Below the pieces are notes generated by a model. The model had not been told where the DNA came from. It saw only the letters and a list, made by a program, of their open reading frames with translations, and did not search any database. Position numbers and translations under genes: made by a program. Positions 24,026-32,402 of a DNA stretch of 64,000 nt are shown piece by piece (position 1 is the stretch's first letter; the number at the start of each line of letters is the position of its first letter). Source of the stretch: Myxococcota bacterium (GTDB taxonomy: Bacteria; Myxococcota_A; Polyangia; Polyangiales; Polyangiaceae); contig CAUJEM010000100.1 in assembly GCA_963169915.1 (NCBI GenBank), forward strand, positions 1-64,000. Direction: 5' to 3'.

Positions 24026-25492
24026 CTAGCGGGAGGGCTCGCGCTCGAGCTCCTCCGTGATGCCCGCGAGGCGCTTGGCGGCGGCCTGCTTCTCTTCGAG
24101 CTTCATGCTGCGCTGGAGCTGCACGCGCTGGGCCTGCGGGGAGCCGGCGCCGTGCAGGGACTCCGTGAGGTAGCCGACGGCGTTGCGCCCGAGGGTGAGG
24201 TTCTCGACCAGGCGCAGCATGCGGCGCCTGGCCTCCACGCTGACGCCGTCGCGCGCCTTGAGGTATTTCTGGAGCAGCGGCCCCGTCACCTCGCCTTCGA
24301 AGTCCTGGGCGGAGGGGAGCGTGCCCACGAGCCCGCCGGCGAGATCCTGCGCGAGCCGCGCGAGTTCGAAGGGGAAGCGCGTGACGTTGTGCTTGCACAC
24401 GTTCGCGAGCGTGTCGTCGCACTGGTAGTTGCCGGCGGCGGTGGCGGTCGACTCGTGTGAGGAGGCGATGCCGGCGCCGTAGAGGGTCTCGTTGAGGTGC
24501 GCCATCTCCACCAGCTTGTCTCGGATGTGCGAGGCCCTCGGGACGCCGTGGTAGTCGGCCAGCGTGGCCGCGGCGCCGATGAGCACGTCTCCCACGCCCG
24601 CCTTGCACACGTAGCTGCGGCGGTGATAGCCCGTGAAGCGCTCGACCAGGCTGGCGGCGAACTCCCACTGACCATCCATGAACACGTGGCTGAAGGGCAC
24701 CAGCACGTCCTCGAAGACGATCATCGCCTCCTGTCCGCCGTACAGGGTGTTGCCCACGTCTCCCTCGCCGGGCTCGAGCGCGCGGGTGTCGCAGCTCTGC
24801 CGCCCGTAGAGGTACGTGATGCCCGGCGCGTCCACCGGGACGGCGGCGACCACGGCGTAGTCCGCGTCGGCGGCCTCGAGCCGCTGGGTGGGCATCAGCA
24901 GCAGCCAGTGAGAGTTGACGCAGCCCGTCTGGTGCAGCTTGGCGCCGCGCAGCACGAGCCCCTCGGGGCGCCGCTCCACCACGCGCAGGAAGGCGTCGGG
25001 ATCGGGCTGCTGGCTCGGGGATTTGCTGCGGTCGCCCTTCGCGTCCGTCATGGCCCCGCCGAGCACCAGGTTCTCGCGCTGGAGGTGGCCGATGAAGTCC
25101 TTGAGGCGCGCGTGGAAGCCCGTGCCGTGCGCTGCGTCGAGGTCGAAGGTGACGGAGTAGAGCGCGTTGAGGGCGTCCATGCCCACGCAGCGCTGGAAGC
25201 AGGTGCCCGTGCGCCGCCCGAGCTCACGCTGCAGGCGGCTCTGTTGCACCACGTCCTCCACGCTGCCGGTCACGTGCAGGAAGCGATTGACGGCGCCGCC
25301 CGTGAGGGGGCTGTGCGCCTCACCGAGCGCCGGCGCTTGCTCGGCGATGCGGTAGGTCTCCGCGACGGCGTTGATGGACGGGCGGATGATGGGGTGGTCC
25401 ACCGGCTCCTCCACGAGCTCTCCCATGAGGTACACGCGCAGCTTGCGCCCGCGTAGGCTGGCGATGTAGTCCTCGGCGGTGCGGATGGGCAT
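24026..25492 (-). CDS. 4-hydroxybutyryl-CoA dehydratase / vinylacetyl-CoA isomerase-type flavoprotein
   Basis: A 488-residue FAD protein of the HpaB/AbfD superfamily. A Cys-x3-Cys pair (Cys98 and Cys102 in TCFQRC) and His290/Cys296 in YHRRSYVCKAGVGDVLIGAA match the iron-sulphur ligands of clostridial 4-hydroxybutyryl-CoA dehydratase, which I recall as C99, C103, H292 and C299. Flavin monooxygenase relatives such as HpaB lack these ligands, so a radical dehydratase/isomerase is favoured. The His to Cys spacing here is six rather than seven residues, so the cluster geometry may differ. The upstream gap to the DTW gene is 46 bases. The metabolic partner genes are not in the window. Confidence 0.8.
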   Translation of the reverse strand: MPIRTAEDYIASLRGRKLRVYLMGELVEEPVDHPIIRPSINAVAETYRIAEQAPALGEAHSPLTGGAVNRFLHVTGSVEDVVQQSRLQRELGRRTGTCFQRCVGMDALNALYSVTFDLDAAHGTGFHARLKDFIGHLQRENLVLGGAMTDAKGDRSKSPSQQPDPDAFLRVVERRPEGLVLRGAKLHQTGCVNSHWLLLMPTQRLEAADADYAVVAAVPVDAPGITYLYGRQSCDTRALEPGEGDVGNTLYGGQEAMIVFEDVLVPFSHVFMDGQWEFAASLVERFTGYHRRSYVCKAGVGDVLIGAAATLADYHGVPRASHIRDKLVEMAHLNETLYGAGIASSHESTATAAGNYQCDDTLANVCKHNVTRFPFELARLAQDLAGGLVGTLPSAQDFEGEVTGPLLQKYLKARDGVSVEARRRMLRLVENLTLGRNAVGYLTESLHGAGSPQAQRVQLQRSMKLEEKQAAAKRLAGITEELEREPSR

Positions 25493-25538
25493 GGCCCAAG
25501 CCTAACCCGAGCGCCGCGCGCTGGGGATCCCGCGCGCC

Positions 25539-26675
25539 TCAGCCCGGCGCCACGCCGGCGTCTCGGCGCAGCCAGCGCGCCACGCTCACGGCGGCCGCGA
25601 GGCGCCGCGCGGCGCGTCCCGCCAGACCGTTGGGGCGAAGCTCGAGCGCCTCGGCCGCCAGCGCCTCCTCGAGCCGTCCGGTGGCGCCTGGCCGTCGGCG
25701 CCGGTAGACGCCCTTCAGCGCGAAGCCCCCTCGCCCGAGCGGGCCCGTCACCGCGCGCGCGACGTGCTCGTGCCAGGCGCTCACGACGCCGCCCGCCACG
25801 AAGTCGCCGAAGCGCTCCCGCAAGGCCTCGGCGCTGCCGTGGAGCTGCTCCGCGTCGAGCTCGAGCAGCGCGAGCTGGAGCGCGCTCAGGGGCGCGCTGG
25901 GCGCCGCGAAGCCTTGGAAGCGCTCGCCGCTGCTGGGGCGCTCCGCCACGAGCTGCAGCACCTGCCGGCCTCCCGGCGCCTCGCCCCAGAGCTCCGCGTG
26001 GACGACGACGAGCTCGCTCCAGCGCTCCACGAGCCCGTGCGGCAGCCGCCGCACCGCGCTCGGGCGCTGCTTGGCGAGCCCGCGGCGCTGGCCCGCGCCA
26101 GCGTCGATGTAGCGGAGCTGCGCGTCGATCATCGCGTCGAAGGCGCGCCCGAGCGCCCCGAGCTCCGTCGCCTCGGGCTCCAGCAGTCCGAGCGCGTGGA
26201 TCACCGCCTCCACGGTGGAGACGCAGTGCTCGGCGGGCTCTCTGCGGATGCGGTAGCGGCTGGGCTCGGGCGGTGAGAAGCCGAGGTGGGGCAGGGCGTG
26301 GAGCTGCCGGTAGTCTCGGTAGAGCGTCTTGGCGTGGTGCCAGGTGCCGTCGAGCACGATGAGCTGCTCCGGGCGCTGCTCTGGCGGCAGCGTCTCCAGG
26401 GGGCGAGCCCCGCGCGCCGGGTAGAGCACGGCCGCGTGCGCCCCGAGGGTGAAGGGGAGCCGTGGCTCCGGCAGGCTGAGCTGCCACGCCGTCTGCACCT
26501 GCACGCGCTCGAGCGCGCGCTCCAGCAGCCGCACCGTGCCGAGCGGGTGGAAGCGCTCCTTCGGGTGCTGCAAGACGAGCACCTCCGTGCGGTGCCGCAC
26601 CCGCGGGAGCGTGGCGCACACGCAGACCACGCGCGGCTTCAGGCACGCGTAGCAGACCTCTCGCGGCGCGCTCAT
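25539..26675 (-). CDS. DTW-domain tRNA-uridine aminocarboxypropyltransferase
   Basis: A 378-residue DTW-domain protein. Seen: an N-terminal Cys cluster (CYACLKPRVVCVCA), the block VLVLQHPKERFHPLGT, and the signature VLDGTWHHAKTLYRD with the D-x-T-W motif. The family (TapT/TuaA) adds the 3-amino-3-carboxypropyl group of S-adenosylmethionine to tRNA uridine. The DTW core covers about residues 1-215; a C-terminal extension of about 160 residues, which I do not recognise, makes it longer than the usual 200-250. The ATG at 26675 overlaps the TGA of the GH31 gene, an odd operon partner. Confidence 0.85.
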   Translation of the reverse strand: MSAPREVCYACLKPRVVCVCATLPRVRHRTEVLVLQHPKERFHPLGTVRLLERALERVQVQTAWQLSLPEPRLPFTLGAHAAVLYPARGARPLETLPPEQRPEQLIVLDGTWHHAKTLYRDYRQLHALPHLGFSPPEPSRYRIRREPAEHCVSTVEAVIHALGLLEPEATELGALGRAFDAMIDAQLRYIDAGAGQRRGLAKQRPSAVRRLPHGLVERWSELVVVHAELWGEAPGGRQVLQLVAERPSSGERFQGFAAPSAPLSALQLALLELDAEQLHGSAEALRERFGDFVAGGVVSAWHEHVARAVTGPLGRGGFALKGVYRRRRPGATGRLEEALAAEALELRPNGLAGRAARRLAAAVSVARWLRRDAGVAPG

Positions 26676-29164
26676 CCGTCGATCGTCACGCGTTGCTCCC
26701 CCGGGGGCACCTTGACGTACAGCGTGCTGCCCTCGTGCGCCCAGCCGCGCTCGGCGGCGCGGAGCTCCGTGAGCGTGGCGCGCCGGGGGAGCGGCACCTC
26801 GTTGGCGTGCACGCCGGCGGGCGGCGCTGCGACGCCCACCACCTCGAACTCCGCGCCGAAGCGGTACTCTCCGCCCGGCGTGTAGCCCAAGGAGGCTGGG
26901 GCGCCGCCCGCTTGGCTGAGCCGCGTGCCGTCGTAGAGCGTGAAGCTGGAGGCAGGGCCGAGCGCGACGCGCGGGTGGAGCACGCCAGGCGTGGTGGCGA
27001 AGGAGTCCACCTCCGCGGGGCGCGTGGTGGGCGAGAGCGTGTCGATGGTGGGGCGGAGCAGCGGGACGATGCTCCCCACGCGCTGAAAGAGCGGCAGCGT
27101 CCCGAGCGGCGCCGGGCAGGTGATGTGGCGGCCGCCTTCGAACAGCTCCGCCGTCCAGAAGGAGCGCCACTGGCCGGGGGGCAAGGGCAGCTCCCGCGCG
27201 GTGGCTCCCGCCTCGGTGACGGGCGCGACGAGCAGCTCATCGCCGAACAGGTAGACGTCGTCCGGGTGCTCACCCAGCTCCGGGTACGCCAGCCCGAGCG
27301 AGCGCTGCAGCGGCCGCCCCGTGACGCGGAGTTGCTGGGCGTAGGTCCACTCGTACGGGAAGAGGCGCAGGTGCAGGCGCGTGTACTGCCGGTAGGAGTC
27401 GAGCAGCTCCGCGTCGCCGAACTCCCAGGCGACGTCGCTCGTCCCGGTGCCGATCTGCATCACGGTGCTGAGCGCCGTCTGCTCGAACCAGCGCCGGAAG
27501 GTCTCCTTGCTGGGGGGAGAGTGGCGGTAGCCGCCGGTGTCCGCGCCGTAGAACGGGAAGCCGGAGGGCCCGAGGGTGAGCCCCGCGACGATGGACGCGT
27601 GCAAGCCGCCCACGGCGACGAAGCTGCCGCCGCCGTCCTTCGGGACCCGCTCGCCGTGCCGCCAGAGCCCGGCGTCCAGATCTCCTGGCCAGATGACGCT
27701 GTTGTGTACTTGGTCGCCGTACTTGCCGGCGCGACACAGCAGCAGCCCGCCCTCCTCCGGCAGCGTCTCGTCGTAGATCTGGTGGTAGAGCAGCGTGTAG
27801 CCGCGGTGCATGGTGCGCTCGTCCGAGCCGTCGGAGAAGATCCACACGTTGCGCGCGCCGAGCAGACCGGGCGCGATGTCCTCGGCGTAGTCGAGCTTGA
27901 AGCCCTCGATGCCGCGGTTGGTGTAGCGGCGGATGAGCGCCTGCCACCACGCGTAGGCCTCGGGGTTGGTGAAATCGAGGGGCGTGCCCCACTTGTTCGA
28001 GGCCGTGAGCCCCTGGGTGGGCGGGTAGTAGCCCTTGCTCCGCGCCTCCGCCAGCAGCGCGGCCGTGGCCGGGTCCTTCTCGTCGAGGTAGGGGGTGTGC
28101 CAGAGCGCCATCCGAAAGCCGAGCGCGTGCGCCTTGGCGATCATGGCGTCCGGATCTGGGAACTGTGCGGGGTTGAAGTCGAAGGTGTTGACCCCGGAGG
28201 CGTAGGGGCGGTCGATCCAGAGCCCGTTGGTGGGCAAATCCAGCGCGCGCATCGTCTCTAGATCACGCTCGACCTCCGCCTGATCTTGGTTCTCGTTGCG
28301 CCACACCAGAGGCCCGAGCGCCCAGCGCGCCGGCAGGCGCGGCTGCCCGGTGACGGCGTAGTAGTGGCGCGTGAGATCCAGCGGCCGGTCTTCGGCGAAC
28401 AGGTGTAGGCGCAGGCCGGCGCTGGACGCGCTCCCCGTGCCGTAGAGGGCGGCGACCTCGGTGGCGTCCGTGCGGGCGACGTCGAAGGCGCCGGGGTAGG
28501 GGTTCTCCACGAACAGCCCCCAGCCCTTGCTGCTGAGCAGGAAGGGGACGGGCACGTGGGCGTTGTTGAGGCCGCTCTCGGTGGTGCCCTCGAGGCCCAT
28601 CTGCATGGGGCGCAGCTTGCCGCGGTGATTGACGGTGTCGAAGTACTCCCCCAGGCCATAGAAGGCCTCGGCCTCGGTGACCTGCGGCGCGACGCGCAGG
28701 TAGGCCACGGGCGCGTCTCCCACGACCGGCAGCCACTCCAGCAGAAAGCGCTGCTCATCGCTCGAGGTGGCGCGCAGCGTGGCGCGCAGGCCCGCGCCGA
28801 ACGCCAGGGTCAGCCGCAGCTCCGTCGCGCTCTCGTGCTCCACCTCCGCGCGCTCGGCGGCGAGCCAAGCGAAGCCGTCCGGCACCGCGAGGGGAGCGCC
28901 TTGCGCCAAGCCGACCGGATCGTAGTACCGCGAGTCCTCGAGCTGGCTGACGCGCCCGAGCTGGAACGCGCCGACGGGCAGCGTGAGCAGCGGCTGTCCA
29001 CGCTGCGTCAGCGTGAGCCGCTGCGCCGCTCGGTCGAAGCTCAGGCGCGCGTCGCCCGCCTCCAGGCTGGGGTCGTGGGCGGGCGCCGAGGCCTCGCCAT
29101 CGCCGCAGCCAGCGAGCAGCGCGCTGAGGACGACGAGAGCACCGAGGGCCGAGAGCGCGCGCAT
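26672..29164 (-). CDS. GH31-family alpha-glucosidase/xylosidase lipoprotein
   Basis: An 830-residue family 31 glycoside hydrolase. The N-terminal beta-sandwich is followed by the barrel; GFKLDYAED carries the expected nucleophile Asp (about Asp425), and FYGADTGGY and DRPYASGVNTFDFNPAQFP are further family blocks. The signal peptide LSALLAGCGDG is a lipobox, so the enzyme is a lipoprotein. Family 31 includes alpha-glucosidases, alpha-xylosidases and sulfoquinovosidases; substrate cannot be fixed. I start at ATG 29164 because it leads directly into the signal peptide, although the frame runs further upstream. It overlaps the DTW gene by ATGA. Confidence 0.9.
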   Translation of the reverse strand: MRALSALGALVVLSALLAGCGDGEASAPAHDPSLEAGDARLSFDRAAQRLTLTQRGQPLLTLPVGAFQLGRVSQLEDSRYYDPVGLAQGAPLAVPDGFAWLAAERAEVEHESATELRLTLAFGAGLRATLRATSSDEQRFLLEWLPVVGDAPVAYLRVAPQVTEAEAFYGLGEYFDTVNHRGKLRPMQMGLEGTTESGLNNAHVPVPFLLSSKGWGLFVENPYPGAFDVARTDATEVAALYGTGSASSAGLRLHLFAEDRPLDLTRHYYAVTGQPRLPARWALGPLVWRNENQDQAEVERDLETMRALDLPTNGLWIDRPYASGVNTFDFNPAQFPDPDAMIAKAHALGFRMALWHTPYLDEKDPATAALLAEARSKGYYPPTQGLTASNKWGTPLDFTNPEAYAWWQALIRRYTNRGIEGFKLDYAEDIAPGLLGARNVWIFSDGSDERTMHRGYTLLYHQIYDETLPEEGGLLLCRAGKYGDQVHNSVIWPGDLDAGLWRHGERVPKDGGGSFVAVGGLHASIVAGLTLGPSGFPFYGADTGGYRHSPPSKETFRRWFEQTALSTVMQIGTGTSDVAWEFGDAELLDSYRQYTRLHLRLFPYEWTYAQQLRVTGRPLQRSLGLAYPELGEHPDDVYLFGDELLVAPVTEAGATARELPLPPGQWRSFWTAELFEGGRHITCPAPLGTLPLFQRVGSIVPLLRPTIDTLSPTTRPAEVDSFATTPGVLHPRVALGPASSFTLYDGTRLSQAGGAPASLGYTPGGEYRFGAEFEVVGVAAPPAGVHANEVPLPRRATLTELRAAERGWAHEGSTLYVKVPPGEQRVTIDG

Positions 29165-29229
29165 GCTCGCCAGTCTAGCAGCGGAGGCGCCGCGGCCGCG
29201 ATGCCGGTGACGCCGCTGGGGCTCGCCGC

Positions 29230-29712
29230 TCAGCCCTGCAGCAGCAGCAGCGCGGTGATGCCGCCCGCGATGAGCAGGGGCACCAGGACGCTGAGCGCGA
29301 TGATCAGCCAGAGCCACCTCAGGCTGCGGGACGAGCCCAAGGCTGGGCCTTGGAGCCCGCCCGTCCAGCCGGGTGGCGCGCCGAGCGGGGCGCCGCCCAT
29401 CGGCCCTCCCGCCATGGGAGGGCTGGCGCCGAGCGGAGGGCCGCTGGGGAGGTACTGACTGGAGGCGTGGACGATGGGCTGCATCCCTGGGACGACCACG
29501 ACCGGGGCGCCAGGGGCGCCACCCGGCGGCCCGCCCACCTGCGGGAGCCGCGCCATGAAGCCCCCCATCACGGCGTTCACCTCGGCGGCCTTGGCGGCAG
29601 CGTCCAGGTGGTGACGGTAGGCCGCGCCGCAGTAGCGGCAGGCGGGGAGCGTGTAGTCCTGGGGCGAGAGGCTCGCGCCGCAGGTCTCGCACTTGCCCGA
29701 GAAGCCGGTCAT
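29230..29712 (-). CDS. Small zinc-ribbon protein with C-terminal transmembrane helix
   Basis: A 160-residue protein of unknown function: an N-terminal zinc ribbon (CETCGAS and ACRYCGAAY), a Gly/Pro/Ala-rich middle with GAPGAPVVVVPG and repeated GAPLGAPPG segments, and a C-terminal hydrophobic helix (about residues 134-158) that would anchor it in the membrane with the ribbon inside. The ATG at 29712 overlaps the stop of the next upstream gene (ATGA), so the two are co-translated. This is similar in plan to the zinc-ribbon membrane proteins at 18323-20579, but without the propeller. Confidence 0.7.
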   Translation of the reverse strand: MTGFSGKCETCGASLSPQDYTLPACRYCGAAYRHHLDAAAKAAEVNAVMGGFMARLPQVGGPPGGAPGAPVVVVPGMQPIVHASSQYLPSGPPLGASPPMAGGPMGGAPLGAPPGWTGGLQGPALGSSRSLRWLWLIIALSVLVPLLIAGGITALLLLQG

Positions 29713-30581
29713 TGACGCGAGACCGCGCTCTCCGGCACCCACTGCTGCTGGCCGTTCTGGAACGCGACGAGCACTTGGCCGTTGGCCACTTGGACCACGT
29801 TGCCCGGGTACTGGTTGCCGTCGGACCACGCGACCCTCACCACCATGCCGGGGCCGATGCCCTTGGCGATGGCGCCCATGCCCATCATGCCCATCACGCC
29901 GCGCCCGAGCATGCCCATGTTCTGCGCGGCGTTGCCGTAGGCGGCCGCGGCCTGCGCGTTGGCTTGCGCCATGACCTGCGCCACGTTGGCCTGCACCTGC
30001 GCGCCCAGCATTTGGTTCTGGTACTGCTGAGCGGCGGCCTCCGGCGTCTGAGGTTGGGCCGCCGCGGCCACGGCGCCGCCGCCCGCCGTGCGCAGGAAGG
30101 TGACGGGTCGGTGCGGCGCGCCCCCGCGCAGCTTCTGGGCCTCCGCCGCCGCGGTGGGGTGAAATTGCTGGTAGGCCATCATGTTCTGGCTCATGCGGCC
30201 GTTCCAGGTGCTGGCCACCATGGTCCAGGCGGCCATGTCGATGCCGTAGGTGTCCAAGGCGCGCTGCAGCCCGTAGGCCTGCACCGCCGCGTTGAGGGCC
30301 ACCCAGTCCTCGTAGCTGACGTCCACGCTGCCCTTCTTCTTGGCGAGCGCTGCCTGGTAGAGCGGCATGTAGCGGGTCGCCACCTGCCCCATGAGCGCGA
30401 GGTCTTGCATCCGCGCCGTCCAGCCGGCGCTGGCGGCCTCCCAGTCGGCGCGGGACACGCCGAGCGCCTCGACGACCTTGGCCTGGGCGTCGCGGTCCAT
30501 CCCGCAGTCCGCGACCTCCGCGCCCAGCTCTGCGTAGCGCTCGAGGGAGATGCCGTTGATGGGGGAGTAAGGGTCGCTCAT
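29709..30581 (-). CDS. Uncharacterised protein with Gln/Ala/Met-rich middle and Tudor-like C-terminus
   Basis: A 290-residue protein, no named family recognised with certainty. The N-terminal 120 residues are helical (SPINGISLERYAELGAEVAD, and several Trp/Asp blocks such as RADWEAASAGW). Residues about 180-235 are rich in Gln, Ala, Asn and Met. The last 45 residues (VVRVAWSDGNQYPGNVVQVA onward) look like a small beta-barrel of the Tudor/SH3 kind. No signal peptide, so cytoplasmic. It overlaps the zinc-ribbon gene by four bases. The frame is open further upstream, but those codons read as Arg/Pro shadow sequence; ATG 30581 is used. Confidence 0.65.
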   Translation of the reverse strand: MSDPYSPINGISLERYAELGAEVADCGMDRDAQAKVVEALGVSRADWEAASAGWTARMQDLALMGQVATRYMPLYQAALAKKKGSVDVSYEDWVALNAAVQAYGLQRALDTYGIDMAAWTMVASTWNGRMSQNMMAYQQFHPTAAAEAQKLRGGAPHRPVTFLRTAGGGAVAAAAQPQTPEAAAQQYQNQMLGAQVQANVAQVMAQANAQAAAAYGNAAQNMGMLGRGVMGMMGMGAIAKGIGPGMVVRVAWSDGNQYPGNVVQVANGQVLVAFQNGQQQWVPESAVSRQ

Positions 30582-30654
30582 CCCTGGGACGGTACTCCGG
30601 CTGGCCCGCGGCCGTCGAGGGGCGGGGCCACGTCCTGCGGGCGTGCGGCGCGCT

Positions 30655-31305
30655 TCAGCCTCGCACTCCACCTGGCTTGACGCCAGGGTGTAGGCTTGCT
30701 TCCGCCGAGGGGCGCGCGGCGACGCGCTGAAACCACGGCCCGAGGTGAGGTAAGCCCTCGTCGAAGGGCTGACCCACGCTGCGCGCGAAATCCAGCCAGA
30801 CGTAGAGCCAGAGGTCCGCCACCGTGAAGCGCTCCCCCGCGAGCCAGGCGCGCCCCGCCAGCATGGGATCCAGCCAGGCGAGGCGGTCCTGCGCCACGCG
30901 CTTGAGCCCGGGGGCGGCCTCCGGCTCGACCGGAATGCGCCCCGTGAAGCGCGCGAGGCCCTCCGCGTAGTGGTAGGCGTTGTGGAGGTTCTCGGTGACG
31001 TTGAGCTCCACGCGGCGCTGCCACTGGCGCGTGAGCGCCCGCTCCACGGGGGTGCTACCGATGAGGGGCGGCGCTGGGTGTAGCTCCTCCAGATACTCCA
31101 TGATGGCGATGGACTCCGCCAGCGCCGTGCCGTCCTCCAAGAGCAGCGCAGGGGTCTGCCCCGCCGGGTGATGGCTCAGGTACGCTGGCTGGCGGTTCTC
31201 TCCGGAGAAGACGTCCACCTGCCGGGTGGGCAAAGAGAGCCCCTTCTCCAGGAGGTACATCCTGAGCGCACGCGGCGCGGGGCTGAGGGCGTCGAGCAGC
31301 AGCAT
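30655..31305 (-). CDS. Glutathione S-transferase family protein
   Basis: A 216-residue GST. The thioredoxin-like N-domain has SPAPRALRMYLLEKG and the substrate-binding HPAGQTPALLLEDGTALAESIAIMEYLEE (seen in parts), with the cis-Pro of TPALLL and the Glu-Ser of ALAESIAI that hold glutathione. The C-terminal helical domain includes LAGERFTVADLWLYVWLDF. The active-site position at residues 8-10 is Ser-Pro-Ala, as in GSTs that use Ser. It starts three bases after the cysteine-synthase-like stop, so the pair is coupled and may serve thiol metabolism. Confidence 0.88.
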   Translation of the reverse strand: MLLLDALSPAPRALRMYLLEKGLSLPTRQVDVFSGENRQPAYLSHHPAGQTPALLLEDGTALAESIAIMEYLEELHPAPPLIGSTPVERALTRQWQRRVELNVTENLHNAYHYAEGLARFTGRIPVEPEAAPGLKRVAQDRLAWLDPMLAGRAWLAGERFTVADLWLYVWLDFARSVGQPFDEGLPHLGPWFQRVAARPSAEASLHPGVKPGGVRG

Positions 31306-31308
31306 GGC

Positions 31309-32253
31309 TCAGTGGAAAGGGACGTCCCGCTGGGGCGCCTGGGGCATGAAGAAATCATGCAGGTACTTCTCCCCCTTGTCGTCCAAGATGGTGACCACCG
31401 TCTTCAGCTCCGGGTGCTTTTCCCGTGCGCGGCGCGCGGCGAGCAGGTGCGCGCCGGAGCTGGGGCCGCAGAACAGGCCATGGGAGCGAGCGAGCTTGCG
31501 CATCTCCGCGACGGCGTCCGCGCTCGAGACGCTGAGGGTGTCATCCACGAGCTGGCGGTTGTCCGCGAAGATCCCCGGCACGAAGCCGTCGGAGATGCCC
31601 TCGATTTGGTGGAGCGCCACCTCGCCGCACAAGATGGTGCGCGACTCCGAGGGCTCCATGGCGAACAGGCGCACGGCCGGGTTGACCCGCCGAAACGCCT
31701 GACCCACGCCGATGAGCGTGCCGCCGGTCCCGACGCCGTGGATGAACGCGTCCGGCACGCGCCCCTCGGGGAGCTGCGCCAAGATCTCCGGCCCGAGCAG
31801 CTCGCGGTTTTCGTCGATGTTCCATTGAGACTCGAACTGCCCCGGGAAGAAGAAGCCCGGCTGCCGTCCGAGCTCCCGAGCGCGCTCGAGCGCGTCGTTG
31901 ACGTGGAAGGTGCCGCAGAAGAGCACCTCCGCGCCGTAGGCGCGAGAGATGGCGACGCGCTCGCTCGAGAGCCCCTCCGGCATGACCACGAGCATGCGGT
32001 AGCCCTTCACCGCGGCCACCAGCGCGAAGGCGTTGCCGGTGTTGCCGCTCGTGGCCTCCACGATGGTGTCCCCGGGCTCGAGCTGCCCCGTCTGCTCCGC
32101 GCGCTCGATGATGTAGTGCGCGATGCGGGCCTTGATGGAGCCCGAGGGGTTGAGAAACTCACACTTGACGAACACCCCGTCGACCTCGAGCAGGGGGGTG
32201 TCCCCGATGGCGTCGAGGATGTTGGGGGAGACGCTGGGATAACGCCGGGACAT
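31309..32253 (-). CDS. PLP-dependent cysteine synthase-family enzyme
   Basis: A 314-residue fold-type II PLP enzyme of the cysteine synthase/cystathionine beta-synthase family. Lys41 in FLNPSGSIKARIAHYII should bind PLP; TSGNTGNAFA and GTGGTLIGVG bind substrate and phosphate. The enzyme is slightly shorter than classical CysK, and the first residues (SPNILDAIGDTPLLEV) are clear. It may make cysteine or a related beta-substituted alanine; exact substrate uncertain. I use ATG 32253, since the codons upstream to 32286 look non-coding. It is divergent from nadE and leads the GST. Confidence 0.85.
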   Translation of the reverse strand: MSRRYPSVSPNILDAIGDTPLLEVDGVFVKCEFLNPSGSIKARIAHYIIERAEQTGQLEPGDTIVEATSGNTGNAFALVAAVKGYRMLVVMPEGLSSERVAISRAYGAEVLFCGTFHVNDALERARELGRQPGFFFPGQFESQWNIDENRELLGPEILAQLPEGRVPDAFIHGVGTGGTLIGVGQAFRRVNPAVRLFAMEPSESRTILCGEVALHQIEGISDGFVPGIFADNRQLVDDTLSVSSADAVAEMRKLARSHGLFCGPSSGAHLLAARRAREKHPELKTVVTILDDKGEKYLHDFFMPQAPQRDVPFH

Positions 32254-32341
32254 GCTGCGGACTCCAACGAAGAGGGGTAGCGGCACCCTAGTACGAGCGC
32301 CCGCGGGAGCGCATCCCCCCCGAAGCTCGGGCCCTGCTGGC

Positions 32342-32378
32342 GGCGCCCGCGGTGGTTTCTCTTCGGGCGCCCGCGGTG
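32342..32378. repeat. Direct repeat GGCGCCCGCGGTG in a divergent promoter region
   Basis: Two identical 13-base copies at 32342-32354 and 32366-32378, 24 bases apart, lie in the 149-base gap between the divergent cysteine-synthase-type gene and nadE, 25 to 60 bases before the nadE start. They may be binding sites, or GC-rich chance; a third partial copy is at about 32299. Confidence 0.35.
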
Positions 32379-32402
32379 ATAGGCAGGGGGCCGGGCACGC
32401 TC

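Noticed and set aside
24026-25492. Calling this gene HpaB-type 4-hydroxyphenylacetate 3-monooxygenase
   Set aside because: The Cys-x3-Cys and His/Cys iron-sulphur ligands are present, which the monooxygenases lack.
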